Shown here piece after piece: positions 45,914 to 56,822 of a stretch of 64,000 nt of DNA. Made by a program: the position numbers and the translations under genes. Numbering within the stretch: position 1 is the stretch's first letter; the number at the start of each line of letters is the position of its first letter. Under the pieces are notes generated by a model that did no database searches, was not told the DNA's origin, and saw only the letters and a program-made list of their open reading frames with translations. The DNA is from Ambrosia x helenae (lineage: Eukaryota > Streptophyta > Magnoliopsida > Asterales > Asteraceae): positions 55,479,081 through 55,543,080 of the forward strand of contig CM061228.1 of NCBI GenBank assembly GCA_030844895.1, given 5' to 3'.

Positions 45914-47722
45914 GTGTGGTTGTCTTATCTAAGTTCGGTGTAGGTGAAAACAAGGACATTTACATAGTTGTAGGACATCAGTTCAAAATCATTTTTTTAT
46001 CGTTGTATAACTGTGAAACATGTTAAGGGCTGGGAAGGTGTTGAATATGGTTTCAACTTCTTACCTTTTAAAGAAATTCTTAACGGAGAAGCCAAGAATC
46101 TGTTCAGCGTTGGTTTGTATTTTATTTTTTAGTTTAGAACAACCTTTAACATTCAGTTTGGTTGAACATTGTTCCTTTAAAGTTAACAGATGTTTGGCAA
46201 AATTGTGTGTTTTTTTTATAGATGTTGCTGGTAGCGTCATTTGGTGTGGGGACTTGGATGTGTATAGACAAACTCCTAATGAAACCAAATGGATGAATCT
46301 TGATCTACAGGACTTAAAATATTTATACAGTTTTTTTGAAAACTATAGTATCTCATATTCACATACCTGACAGTTAACAAAAATATTATATTTTTAAGGC
46401 GAGTCTTATGTTTCAATAGTTTAAAACAATCATTGTTAGAATTTCAAATTTAATTTCCGTAATAAATGTTATGAACAGGTTAATCTATGATTGACTGTTT
46501 TGAATATTATGTCGAACACATTTATTGATGTAATAAATTATCTCTAATTAATTTTTGTATAGTACCAGGTTTTTGCATTTGTTATACATCTATGGTTCTG
46601 TTGTTTTGTTGTAAAGGTACGACGTTAAGATGCACATTTTGGAACTCTTATGCAATACAATTTAAGGAATTCATTTCCAACATCACTAAGGAGCATCTAC
46701 TGGCTGTTATCCAGCATGGAAGGGTTAGAGACTGGAAGGGTAACTTGTGTTTCAGTTTTGTTATTTTAAAAAGATATTAATATAAATGAAGTCAAAAAAG
46801 ATATGTGTGTTGTGAAATTTTTAGAACGAATTACAGTTCAAACCGATAAGTATGGATCTCGCCTCTTTCTCAATCAAGGAATAGATGTGGTTTCTGACTT
46901 AAGAAGGAGGTGCTATTTATTTATATTTCTATAGGAAAATTTAAAATAAATTTGCTTTAGCTTTTAGATATAATTCGTTCCATATTTATGTAGCTTGATG
47001 TTGAAACAAGAACAAGAGTCTCGTTGTACTTCTCAAACCGTTCTTTCTTCCCAGACTGTTTATCCATTGCGTCAGGAATTCATAGTTGGAACACAGAAAA
47101 AGCGTGTTGACGAACTGATTGACATTCAAGAGGTTTCAATATTTTATACGTACCTTTTATACGTAACAAGAAAGTTTTAAGTAAATCGGAGTATTTGCAA
47201 AATGCTAAACAAGTTTGTGAAGCAATTCTCAAATTGTCTGTTACTGCGTTGGTTTGTCTGGAATGCAAGTGTGAATGTACTTCCATTACCACAAAGTATG
47301 ATCTAGACACTTTTTTTGTTCACGGATTTTTCATTTCATTTCATGCAGACTTTTTAGATAAATCATGTTTTATTTGTTTTAGGTTCAAGTTGCAAATAAG
47401 GGTTCAAGATGAATCCGATAGTGTATCCTTTGTGATGTTTGATAAAGATGTCATGAAGATCATTGGAGTTGCTGCTTGTGATATTAGGGAAAGGCAGTTG
47501 AGGGAAAGCAACACAAAACATTTGCCGCATGAGTTGTCTCGAATCGTTGAAAAGAAACTGGCTTTCAAGATTGATGTTTCTGATTTCAATCTTACAAATG
47601 AGTACCATGTGTACACTGTGGTGAAGATTTGTGATGATCCTGTTATAATTGAAGAGTTGGTCGATGGATATGAGAATGTACACGAAAATTCTGGCGAGGT
47701 ATTTATTTTAATTGTTTTGTAA
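45914..47722 (+). pseudogene. RPA70-like gene, 3' part
   Basis: It continues the split gene: VVLSKFGVGENKDIYIVVGHQFKI after the insertion, then, after a one-base shift near 46020, KGWEGVEYGFNFLPFKEIL. Further exons follow: DVAGSVIWCGDLD (46222), TLRCTFWNSYAIQFKEFISN (46620, second OB fold), RITVQTDKYGSRLFLNQGIDVVSDLRRR (46830), QEFIVGTQKKRVDELIDIQE (47080), and the C-terminal domain with RVQDESDSVSFVMFDKDVMKIIG to VYTVVKICDD (47395-47640). The last fits the RPA C-terminal DNA-binding domain, here with CLECKCEC as a degenerate zinc motif. GT-AG introns lie between. The domain order equals RPA70-like proteins, but lesions and the insertion make it non-functional. Confidence 0.75.
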
Positions 47723-48164
47723 TAAGCATTTACTTTCAGTAGACGTTCAAATCTGTTATGTTTATTTGTGTATGAGCGCTTTTTAGGTCCCTCAGGAAGT
47801 TTGTCAAGACTAATTTTTTAACCTTTCAGAATCTTCCCAACTTGGGTTTCAAGTTACTTCTAAGGTATATGTGTGTGCAAAGAAAAGTGGGCAAGTCAAA
47901 AGGAACAAGTATCTCCCCTTTTTGTCTTCCAACGGTCTGCGTGCAGTTGATCCCCGCAGCTGCCTTGTCTGCTTTCTTGAGAGAAACCACTTGGCATGAA
48001 CTTCAATAGTTTATTAGTACGAGAATAAAAATAAAAACAAAAACAAGCTACTGGTCCTAATGCCGAGAGGGCATACCTGGGTGATAGAAAGTATAAAGAG
48101 TGAACGACCATACCTGATGGTTCTTGACGGACTCATCTACCGTATGCACCAACCTCTCAACTTA
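47723..48164. other. Junction between RPA-like gene and Athila remnant
   Basis: A possible last piece of the RPA-like gene reads to about 47860. A minus ORF of 71 codons (47896-48111, with KLLKFMPSGFSQESRQGSC) has no sure family and may be the degraded tail of the Athila remnant. The exact boundary is not visible. Confidence 0.3.
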
Positions 48165-48479
48165 GGGGCTGTTTGGTTGATTAAGTGCTGAATCATTAAG
48201 AGGTCTGAATGGTTAAGAGGTCTGTATGGTTAAGTGCTGAATCATTAAGTTGGACCTCTTAATGGTTAGTTTTCTTGTCCCACATTGGTTTGAGAGTTTC
48301 ATTAAGGTTCAGCCTAGTTCAGTGCTTAATGATTCAGTGCTTAATGGTTCAGCAACATCCCAAGTCTTAATAATTCAGCCTTAACTATTCCATTCAGAGG
48401 CTGAAACAAACGCGCTGAATGTTGAATCATTCAGCACTGAATGGTTAAGAGCCTCATTAAGTGGCTACCAAACAACCCC
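48165..48479. mobile_element. Tourist-like (PIF/Harbinger) MITE, 315 bp, TSD TTA
   Basis: The ends are GGGGCTGTTTGGTTG and, inverted, GGGGTTGTTTGGTAG. It is flanked by TTA at 48162-48164 and 48480-48482. The TTA target, the short GC-rich ends and the size are typical of Tourist-like MITEs. Inside, GAATCATTAAG and its complement recur several times in both directions. It has no coding capacity. Confidence 0.85.
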
Positions 48480-48659
48480 TTATTCATCCTAAGCTACTAA
48501 TCTGGGCTACCACCACGGTAGCGCCACATTTCACGTCTTTGGCTGGACAAAACGCGTGATGCTCAGACTGCTTCCTTTCAGACCTCTTGGATTCTGGTGG
48601 TGTTTCTCTTTCGCAGGTTCTTCTTTTTCCATCCAGTCCTCTGACGACTGTCCTGGTAT

Positions 48660-49420
48660 TCATCTATCCACTTGGTTGTCAAGCCCTACCGCTGATTCTT
48701 TCGGTGGTGCTACTGCTGTACCTTTGGTTTTCATCAGTTGATAATCTAATTGCTTATCAATGAAGTGGGCCACGTCAAATGGGTCTTTAGGCTCGTATTC
48801 TCTTCCACCGGCTGTGTAGTGCAACTGGTTATTCCCAACCCAAAGTGTCAGAATCCCCCCACTCATATCTATTGTGGCTCTAGCGGTAGCTAAAAATGGT
48901 CGGCCGAGAATAATATGAACATTACCCTCGCCAATATTGAGGATGACAAAGTTGATGGGGAAAACAAATTTCCCTATTTTGATGAGCAAATTTTCGACAA
49001 TCCCCTCGGGTTTCTTTATTGTACCATCCGCCAACTCGATCGTAGCTATCAACGGTCGTGGGTCGCCCAAATTGAGCTGCTTGTAGATATAAGTGGGCAT
49101 AACATTCACACTCGCACCCAAATCTGCTAAGGCATAATTTGTAGGCAAATTTCCTATGGAGCTTGGTAAAGGAAATTTCCCTAGGTCGGTCAGCTTTGGA
49201 GGAAGATTTTACTGGAGTAGTGCCACACACTGTATTGCGTTTCCTTTTACCGCTACCTCGAGAATTTTCTTGTTGCTCAACAAGTTCTCCAGGAATTTAG
49301 AGTACTTAGGCATTTGCTGAATGATTTCTATAAAAGGCAAGTTGACATGGATTTGACTTAGGAGTTCGGTAAATTTCTGGTACTGCTCATCCGTCTTTTG
49401 TTTCATCAATCGTCCGGGAT
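48660..49420 (-). pseudogene. Athila-type gypsy protease remnant
   Basis: On minus: MPKYSKFLENLLSNKK (49310), then ALADLGASVNVMPTYIYKQLNLG, ELADGTIKKPEGIVENLLIKIGKFVFP and HIILGRPFLATARATIDMSGG (49148-48830). DLGAS and LGRPFLAT are typical of the Athila/Tat branch of Ty3/gypsy. A frame change near 49150-49230 and the absence of any RT downstream show that this is a fragment. Confidence 0.85.
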
Positions 49421-50862
49421 AAGGTATGTGAGGCCGATATTCCCTTCGTACTGTCTTCGATTGTGGTTCTAATAGTGGAGCAATTGGAGGAGTCTAGTTG
49501 ATTGCGGGCCCTTCATTAACCGACATTGGTGAACTGGCGGTTGAGTTTTCTGGTGCGTTGATATTGGGAATGGCTATGTTTGGAGTGGGTTCATTTATGA
49601 GTAGGTTGGGTGGTATAACTTCTTCATCAGCAGGTACCGCTGGCTCGGGATAAATGCGGCTTCTTCGAAGAGTTATGGCACTAACATTAGCTTTTGGGTT
49701 GGTTTCAGTGTTGCTTGGAAGGCTTCCGATGGGTCTTTCTGTGAGAGACTTGGCCATTACGCCCAACTATACCTCCAATTTTCTGATGGTGGACTCGAGT
49801 CCTTGAAGCTTCTTGTCGGTGTTATTGAACTTTTCATCCATTCTTGCTGCTGATCGGTCTTCGAGCTTTGTGAGTCTTTCATCTACGGACGGGTAACCGT
49901 TGTTTGGTGGGAATTGTTGGTTGTTTTGTTGACTGAATCCGGGTCGTTGCATGCTGTTGTTGTTGTTTTTCCACCCGAAATTTGGATGATCACGCCAGCC
50001 AGGATTATAAGTGTTGCTGTAAGGATTTTTTGGCGGGCGGTTTGTACCAATGAAGTCCACTTGTTCCACGGTGGCTTGAGGAAGACTTCCTTCCTGTGGC
50101 TGTAACTCTGCTGCGGTAATGGCATTGACTTGTGCTTTGCTCAGCTGGTTGAGGCGAGTTGACAGTGCCTCAATTTGTGCTTGCAATGAAGTGGTGGAAT
50201 CGATCTGATAGAGGCCGGTCTCGGATGGCTGGCTTTGAGGGTTGTACCAGTTATAACTGTTGACTGCAATTTATTCAATGAGATCATAGGCTTCTTGTGG
50301 TCTTTTGTTCCCAAAAATACCTCCTGCGGTTGCATCGAGTGTTTGCCTTTCTTGATTCGTCTGCCCATTGTAGAAAGATGAAACCTGTAGCCAAACTTCA
50401 AGACCATGATATGGGCATTTTCTCAACATATCTTTAAATCTTTCCAAAGCTTCATAGAGTGACTTTCCCTCTTCTTAACAAAAGGTGGTGATGTCATTTC
50501 TTAACTTTGCGGTTTTGGCTGGGGGGAAATATTTTGAGAGAAACTTTTGGGCAAGGTCAGCCCAGGTGGTAATGGAACCTACGGGTTGTGAGTTTAACCA
50601 TGCTTTGGCCCGATCCTTTAGTGAAAAAAAGGAAACATGCGAAGTCGAATAGCATCAGGAGAGACGTTATGCAACTTGAAAGTATCACAAATTTCGAGGA
50701 AATTTGCGATATGGGCATGGGGATCTTCATCGGGAAGACCATGAAAAGTGCAGTTTTGTTGTATCATGTGGATGACATGGGACTTGATTTCAAAATGGTC
50801 GGCATCAATGTTTGTAGATGCATATTGCGACTAGTGCTTTGGATTGACGAAATAAAATGTTT
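49421..50862 (-). pseudogene. Athila-type gypsy gag remnant
   Basis: Minus-strand blocks in order: HFEIKSHVIHMIQQN and FHGLPDEDPHAHIANFLEICDTFKL (50800-50690), AIRLRMFPFSLKDRAKAWL, WADLAQKFLSKYFPPAKTAKLRNDI, KDMLRKCPYHGLEVWLQVSSFYNG (50430-50350), then an Asn/Gln-rich tail with ERLTKLEDR and a coiled coil. Stops lie inside the frame near 50475, 50270 and 49765. The 5' end is cut by the SIRE-type LTR at 50863. Confidence 0.85.
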
Positions 50863-51305
50863 TGTTGATTTACGAGAGGTCGAAGGAAGGATATGATAGG
50901 TCGAAGGAAGACTAACATGGTCGAAGGGAGAAGAGAATAGACAGATGCTTGGTTCAAGCTACAGTGAAGGTCGAAGGAGCACATTCGACCTAGTCGAGAG
51001 GTCAAATGTAGATTCCTATATAAGCTGAACTTTTTGTTAACTTTATAACTTTTGCCATTTTGTGTTATATCTCTGGTATAGTTTCTTTCTCTAGGTTTTG
51101 ATCTTTCTAATATTGAATTATAAGCTTGTAAACCTAATTGTAAACATCTTTTATCAAGTTATTAATGAGAATGATGATTGAAAAGGTAATTGTGTGTGTT
51201 TGATTCGATTCATATCATATTGTAAACAATCTAGGGTTTCCGCACCTGGATTTGTTAGACTTGTATGATCACCTAAACGTTTTTGTCAAAACCGATCCGT
51301 CTACA
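50863..51305 (+). mobile_element. SIRE-type copia 5' LTR (443 bp)
   Basis: It starts TGTTGATTTACGAG and ends CCGATCCGTCTACA, followed after 3 nt by the PBS. TATATAAG at 51017 is the likely TATA box. The U3 holds repeats of GGTCGAAGG (see separate entry). The 3' LTR and TSD lie beyond the right edge, so the start is set by the TG and by the break in the Athila gag. Confidence 0.75.
50879..50985 (+). repeat. GGTCGAAGG direct repeats in SIRE-type LTR
   Basis: Four copies of GGTCGAAGG lie upstream of the TATA box, with an inverted TTCGACC near 50970. More copies on both strands lie in the leader (51590-51770). Short repeated motifs in U3 are candidates for promoter elements; no factor is known to me. 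Confidence 0.6.
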
Positions 51306-51308
51306 AAG

Positions 51309-51321
51309 TGGTATCAGAGCC
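51309..51321 (+). promoter_or_regulatory. SIRE-type copia primer-binding site
   Basis: TGGTATCAGAGCC, complementary to initiator methionine tRNA, 3 nt after the LTR. Confidence 0.9.
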
Positions 51322-51857
51322 TACGAGATCATACAACTACAATTTGATATGTTTTGAACTGAATTTGATCCAAAATTGTCCAAAATTTTTCTGTTTTGAT
51401 AGAATATTGAGTTTTAATGGAATTTGATTGATTTGGATAAGATTTTACGGATAAAATCAAAAGTTTCACTCATTAAAGTTGATCTACATTCAATTCCGAG
51501 TAAAACCTGATTTAGATCATCAAAATCTTTGAAAAATTTGGATCAAATTAACTAATTTTCAAAGAATAACCGTTTTTCAAATGGGTCACTTTAGGTCGAA
51601 TATGAGGTTTTTAGGTTGAACCAAAACTTTTCTTGTGTGTTGTTTTTACATTCGACCAATTGTTGTTCATTCGACCTACTGAGAGGTCGAAGGAGAGTTA
51701 TTCTGGTCGAAGGAGGGTTGTGTATTACATATCTACATTCGAGTCTGTTTTTAGGGGTCGAACCTAGGTTTATCTACCTTCTAACCCACGTTATTACATT
51801 AGAGGTCAAACCAAGATTTATATTGGGAAATTTTTCTAAGTGTATACATTTTGGGCA

Positions 51858-53531
51858 TTATGGACAACATGTGGGGATTTCCTATGACACCGAGGGCTGC
51901 AACAACACAGCAACAGCACGTTCCGATGAATCCATGGGTTGTAGCTTCTCAAAAGACGAACACTCAGTCAACCGATTAACTATCTTTCTATGAGTAATTC
52001 GGTACCACCACTTGTTACTCAACATCCACAACAACCGACGACTGATTATTGGGGCGTTGCAGCAGCAGCGGTACATTCCCAAACTACTAATGCTATTTCC
52101 ACTCTAATTAATGATTTGTCTTCAGGTAGTAGAAATCGGCCTCCGAAGCTGTTGGACATGGCAGAGTATAATCAATGGCAAAAGAAGTTCAAGATACATC
52201 TTGAAGGTATGGGTTTGGAAGGAACTGAGGCATGGCAGATGATTGCTAAAGGATATGCTGCTCCATGTTTGGAGAATTCAGGTGAACCGATTCCACTTGA
52301 TGGTTTATCTGAAGATGAGAAGAAGAAATTTGCAGTCGAGAAGAAGGCTTTCTCACAACTATCTCAAACCTTGACTACCGATCTACTTCACCAGTTTGGA
52401 TCATGTACCACATCTAAGCAGCTTTGGGATATGTTGAAGAACAGTCACGATGGGAATGATAAGACGAGCAGATTGAAGGTGGAAGAACTAAAGAAAGAAT
52501 TCGAAAACTTTATTTATGTTGAGAATGAGACTCTGAAGGAACTTAAACCGAGATATTGTCATCTGTTGACCGAGTTGTCGAATTATGACATCAAGATTCC
52601 TATGTCTGAGTTGGTTGATAAGTTTGTTGATTCCTTACCACCATATTGGAATCAACATATTGAGGTTTTGAAAGAGAATGATGCTTATCAATACTGGACA
52701 ATCAACGAGCTTATTCAGAAGTTGGAGAATAAAGAGTTAGAAGAAAAGAGGAAAGCTAGAAGATCACAATTCCCACAAAATCCAGAATTATATCATGCTT
52801 CTTCATCCACTTCTGTGTCCAATTCAAGTGTGGCAGGAAATGTTGCGCCACATATAGCTTGTGTTTTGAGTTTCAGTGAACCTCCGAGAAACCCAATTAA
52901 CTATCTTGCACAAACATCAACTTATCCACCAAACTACACCCCAAACTCCTACATTCCACCACGACCTCAAATGTCTACCGCATGTTACACATCTAACACA
53001 CCTCAACAACAAACATATGTTCCTACAACAACACAAGCTCCTTCAAGCCAAAGTCCGGTCGTGTTGGAAACTTCCAACATGAACAATGTTACAGTAGAAG
53101 TTGCTCAACAACACATTGCTTTGATTTCAACAATGGTTGCGTCTTATAACGGACTTGTGGCGAGTCAGATCAGGAATAATAATCTGACTAATGAAGATTA
53201 TGCCCAAATTGATAAGGAGGAGATGGAATTAATTGACATTCAATGGGCGTTCGCTAGTGTGATGAGAAGAGCGACAGAGTTTATTGAGAAAACCGGTAGA
53301 ACTGTTTTGGCAACCTCACCGAATACCACATATGGCTTCAACAAAGACAAAGTTACATGTTTCATTTGTGGTGGTCGAGGTCACTTTAAAAGAGAATGCA
53401 CACAACCAATGCAACAAGGTAACAAGAACCCTTTTAACTTTAACTATCAAAATCGCCAATCACAAAATCAGGTAACCTACCAGAGCCAAAACAACAACAC
53501 CTATCCACAACAAAACAATTTCCAAAACTGA
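51858..53531 (+). pseudogene. SIRE-type copia gag
   Basis: The probable original start is ATG 51858 (MDNMWGFPMTPRAATTQQQ). A stop and shift near 51978 separate it from the long open frame 51990-53531 (513 aa). That frame holds RPPKLLDMAEYNQWQKKFKIHLEG, a UBN2-type gag domain (about 90-250: LWDMLKNSHDGNDKTSRLK, LVDKFVDSLPPYWNQHIEVL), a Gln/Pro-rich stretch, and one intact CCHC knuckle (CFICGGRGHFKREC near 453-466). It ends in an Asn/Gln-rich tail with a TGA. Long gag frames of this kind fit the SIRE/Maximus lineage. Confidence 0.85.
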
Positions 53532-55535
53532 CAAAACACCTCACAAAACACCTGTACTAGACAAACAACTACACCCAACCAAACTCAAACTCAAACTCCA
53601 AATAACCCAACCAGAACCATTATTCTTATTTCTACACCAAACAGCCAAACTCAAACTGAAACCCAAAATCAGGCTTTGGTGATACAGAAGGATGAGGGTT
53701 ATGACTGGACGGGAATGCAATTGGGAGTTGAGGAGATTACCACTGGGAATGTAGCATATTTTGCTAATGAGATGGATATAGAGGAGCCGGTGATAGTTGA
53801 AGATGTTTTGGATTCTGAGAAGGTGTCTGAGGAGGTGATTGAGGAGATAGTCGATGATACTCAGGTTTCTGTTGCTGGGCAGGTTGAAGAGCTTACTGAT
53901 GAGAAGATTTCAGGAACTGTTATTGATTCTGTCACTGAAGTTCCTGATGAACCTGAATCTGTTTATTCCGATTCTTAGAGTGAAGCTAATTAAGAAGCAA
54001 GTGCGAATTCTTTGGATGATGATATTGATCAGCTACTAGCCGAAGCAGATTTTCTGATGACCAGGAAATCATGTATTGTTAATGACGCCTTCAAAAAGAT
54101 TGATTACTCAAAATTCTTTGCTGGGAAGGAGGCACATTATGCGCTTATGGCCATGACTGATGCACCAACACCGGTAAGTTCTGATTCTACTAATGATATG
54201 AATAGTGATATGTATTGTGGTACTTGCGATAGATTGACTGAGGAAAACAAGCAACTCCGGGTTAACCTTGAGAGTGCTAGAATCAACATTCAATCTTATC
54301 GTAAGGATTCACATGAGTTTAAAAAAACACTTGAAAGGTATAAAAAGGACATTTCCAAATTAAAGAAAACCCTTGCTTTAAAACAACTTGCCATTAACAA
54401 ATACATAAATGAGCTTGAAAACACTAAATTGGAAATGGCAACTGTCAAGTGTTTTGCTGAGAAGGTCAATAAGAAGTTAGAAAGCTATAAACATATAGCT
54501 TATGTTGTTGACCACATCATTGAAGAACCATCACAGTCCGGTAGTGTAAACTACAAATCTGTTCCTTCTCCAGTGTTGTTTGAGAATCACAACTTCAACA
54601 CAGTAACACTGGAGAGTTTAGTTCAACCGGACTCTACATCAGACAATGAATCTAATACTTCAAGTATTGGAGATCCACATTCTGATGTGAGACCGATACT
54701 CGGACTGAATGATGAGGGGGTGGTTCTAGTGGCTGATGATTCAGACACTGAAGATGAGAAACCAAAAGAAGGTAGAAAATCACATCATCACTAATGAACC
54801 AGTGTCACCTTCTCAGTTTTCTCATCCTCGGGCTAATGCACACAAAAAGAATCAATCAGTTACACAAAATGTGAAAAAGATTGAGAAAAATGATTCAACT
54901 GACAAACCCGTCAAAGTTTTCTATCGGATGGAAGGATCCGATAAGATAATTTCTGACGAGGAGTATCCAATAAAATTTGCAAACTATTCAAAAATTGACA
55001 AAATCTGGCAGGATAGTACAATCTGGTTTCCTAAACATGAAAGGACCAATGACTTTCCTCCAGAACTTTTAAAGAAATTGCATTGTGATACTCCCAAAGA
55101 ACCAAAAGTTCATGTCACTGAATTCATCAAGCCTAAAGAAAAGGCGAATGCATTTTTCCAGCCGGCTTACTCAATGGATCCAGCTCTAATGAGTTTAAGA
55201 CGTAGATGTGTGGATGATCAATTTCCGATCACTTCATATGCTAAGCCGGGAGCTAAAAATGTATTTGAAGAGTACCGTGCATGTTACAAATACGGGAAGA
55301 GAGGGCATTTACTTGTTCACAGCCCGTATGTGCGACACAAAAGGCACGAAGTTGAGCACAAGCAACCTTATCAAAGTCCAGTCGATAATCATAGATATCC
55401 ACAAAGACACTTTATCCCTCAAAGACCACCATTTTATAATCAAAGTCGATATTTTCAAAAGAGGGAAAGTCGCCAGTTTGTCTATGATCATCGAAATAAG
55501 ATTGCTATGGAGAAACACCTAAAGAAACCAATGGT
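53532..55535 (+). pseudogene. SIRE-type copia gag extension, upstream of nested LARD
   Basis: Continuing open stretches with stops and one shift (53974, 53990, 54792): an acidic part (53676-53978), then DDDIDQLLAEADFLMTRKS, a CGTCDRLTEENKQLR coiled coil (about 54220-54500), and EGSDKIISDEEYPIKFANYSKID. A second knuckle is broken (CYKYGKRGHLLVHS in place of CxxCx4Hx4C). The frame breaks off at KKPM where the LARD inserted, and continues as VNSTNDKQK at 60419. Coiled coil plus a second knuckle between gag and protease is usual for SIRE-like elements. Confidence 0.75.
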
Positions 55536-56822
55536 TGTAACCTCACGAATTTTCCCATTTATTTTGCATTAAAGTATTTCCCGATCCATGATATAAAGTT
55601 TAATTTATTTCTAAGTATTCTTATCTTTATCCGTGCACTCTATTTTTCTAAGTTACTTTTATCATTGTACTTAAAAAAAAATCATCAATCATGACATATG
55701 TCCTATCCTAATTCTATTTATAAAATCGTCATTTTATAAGACGGTGTTTTTTTATTTTCTAATTCAAACTAATGATTTTTTTTTCTTAAATAAAGCCTTG
55801 AGTCAAATAGTCAAAGTCTTAGTCAAACAGTCAAAGTCTTTGTCAAATAGTCAATTCATCATAAAACCTTACTTTATGGTGTTGACCAATTTTAATGGCT
55901 AATTGAATCCAAAACTAGTATAAAAACCCACCTATGACCCATTATACTTTGCACCTCTAAATCGATTGTTTCAATCCGATTAAACTTTCCCTCATACCTT
56001 TCTTCTATAGTCTATTACTTCTACAATTGAAACTTTGATTATAAGCTCTTGTAATTGGCAACTTTGGGGCTACACATATTCTATTTCTCGAGACTTAATA
56101 CTTTGCTAAGGTGAGTTTACGTAACCATGTTATTGCGATTCTTTATACTTGCAACATTATACTTACGCAATTCTACATGCATGTCTTGTTGTAAACTTTA
56201 ATGCTTCATGAATTAGACAACAACAACAGTTTCAACGAGTTTCAACGAGTTTCAACATTACATAATCATTAGCTATGGCCAAGCCGGCGATACTCAATAA
56301 TAGATCTATTGGATTGACAATCCCACCTGGATACGTGTACCTCCTACATAGGTAGCGTGGGTGATTGTTATCGTTCCAACATATTATTAAGGTGAACCGT
56401 GGATGACGGGATGGACCTAAACTAGTCGGAGGTTTGATTATGTCGATTTAACATATTATGCTTATTCATGTAGACTTAAACTTACGATAGACATATGAAT
56501 TGCTAAACTTTTATACTTAAACTATTTGCTTGACATGGCTTATGTATTCTCACCAACTTCTAGTTGACCCCCCCTATTTTTACAACTCAACAGGAAATAA
56601 TGATGCATGAAGACTAGAGTATTTTCATGAGAAGGCAATATGAAGTCTATGCTTGTTTGGTTTTTGTGATGTATTAGCTTTCCACTTGAACTCATTATGT
56701 ATTTCCATTTTTGGATATTTTCACTTTAAATTAATTTTAATTAAAATTTGGTTACCATGTGCTACTGTATACTCATTCTTACGTGACACCTCGATGTTTC
56801 CGCCATCGGTTGGGGTGTTACA
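55536..56822 (+). mobile_element. LARD-2 5' LTR (1287 bp)
   Basis: It starts TGTAACCTCACG and ends GGTTGGGGTGTTACA. AGTCAA cluster at 55800-55855 (five copies), TATAAAAA at 55919. It differs from the 3' LTR at a small number of places and in the length of the C run near its 3' end. Confidence 0.95.
55800..55926 (+). promoter_or_regulatory. LARD-2 promoter: AGTCAA cluster plus TATA box
   Basis: Five AGTCAA copies in 55 bp, then TATAAAAA (55919-55926) about 65 bp later. The 3' LTR has the same arrangement at 59398-59514. Confidence 0.5.
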
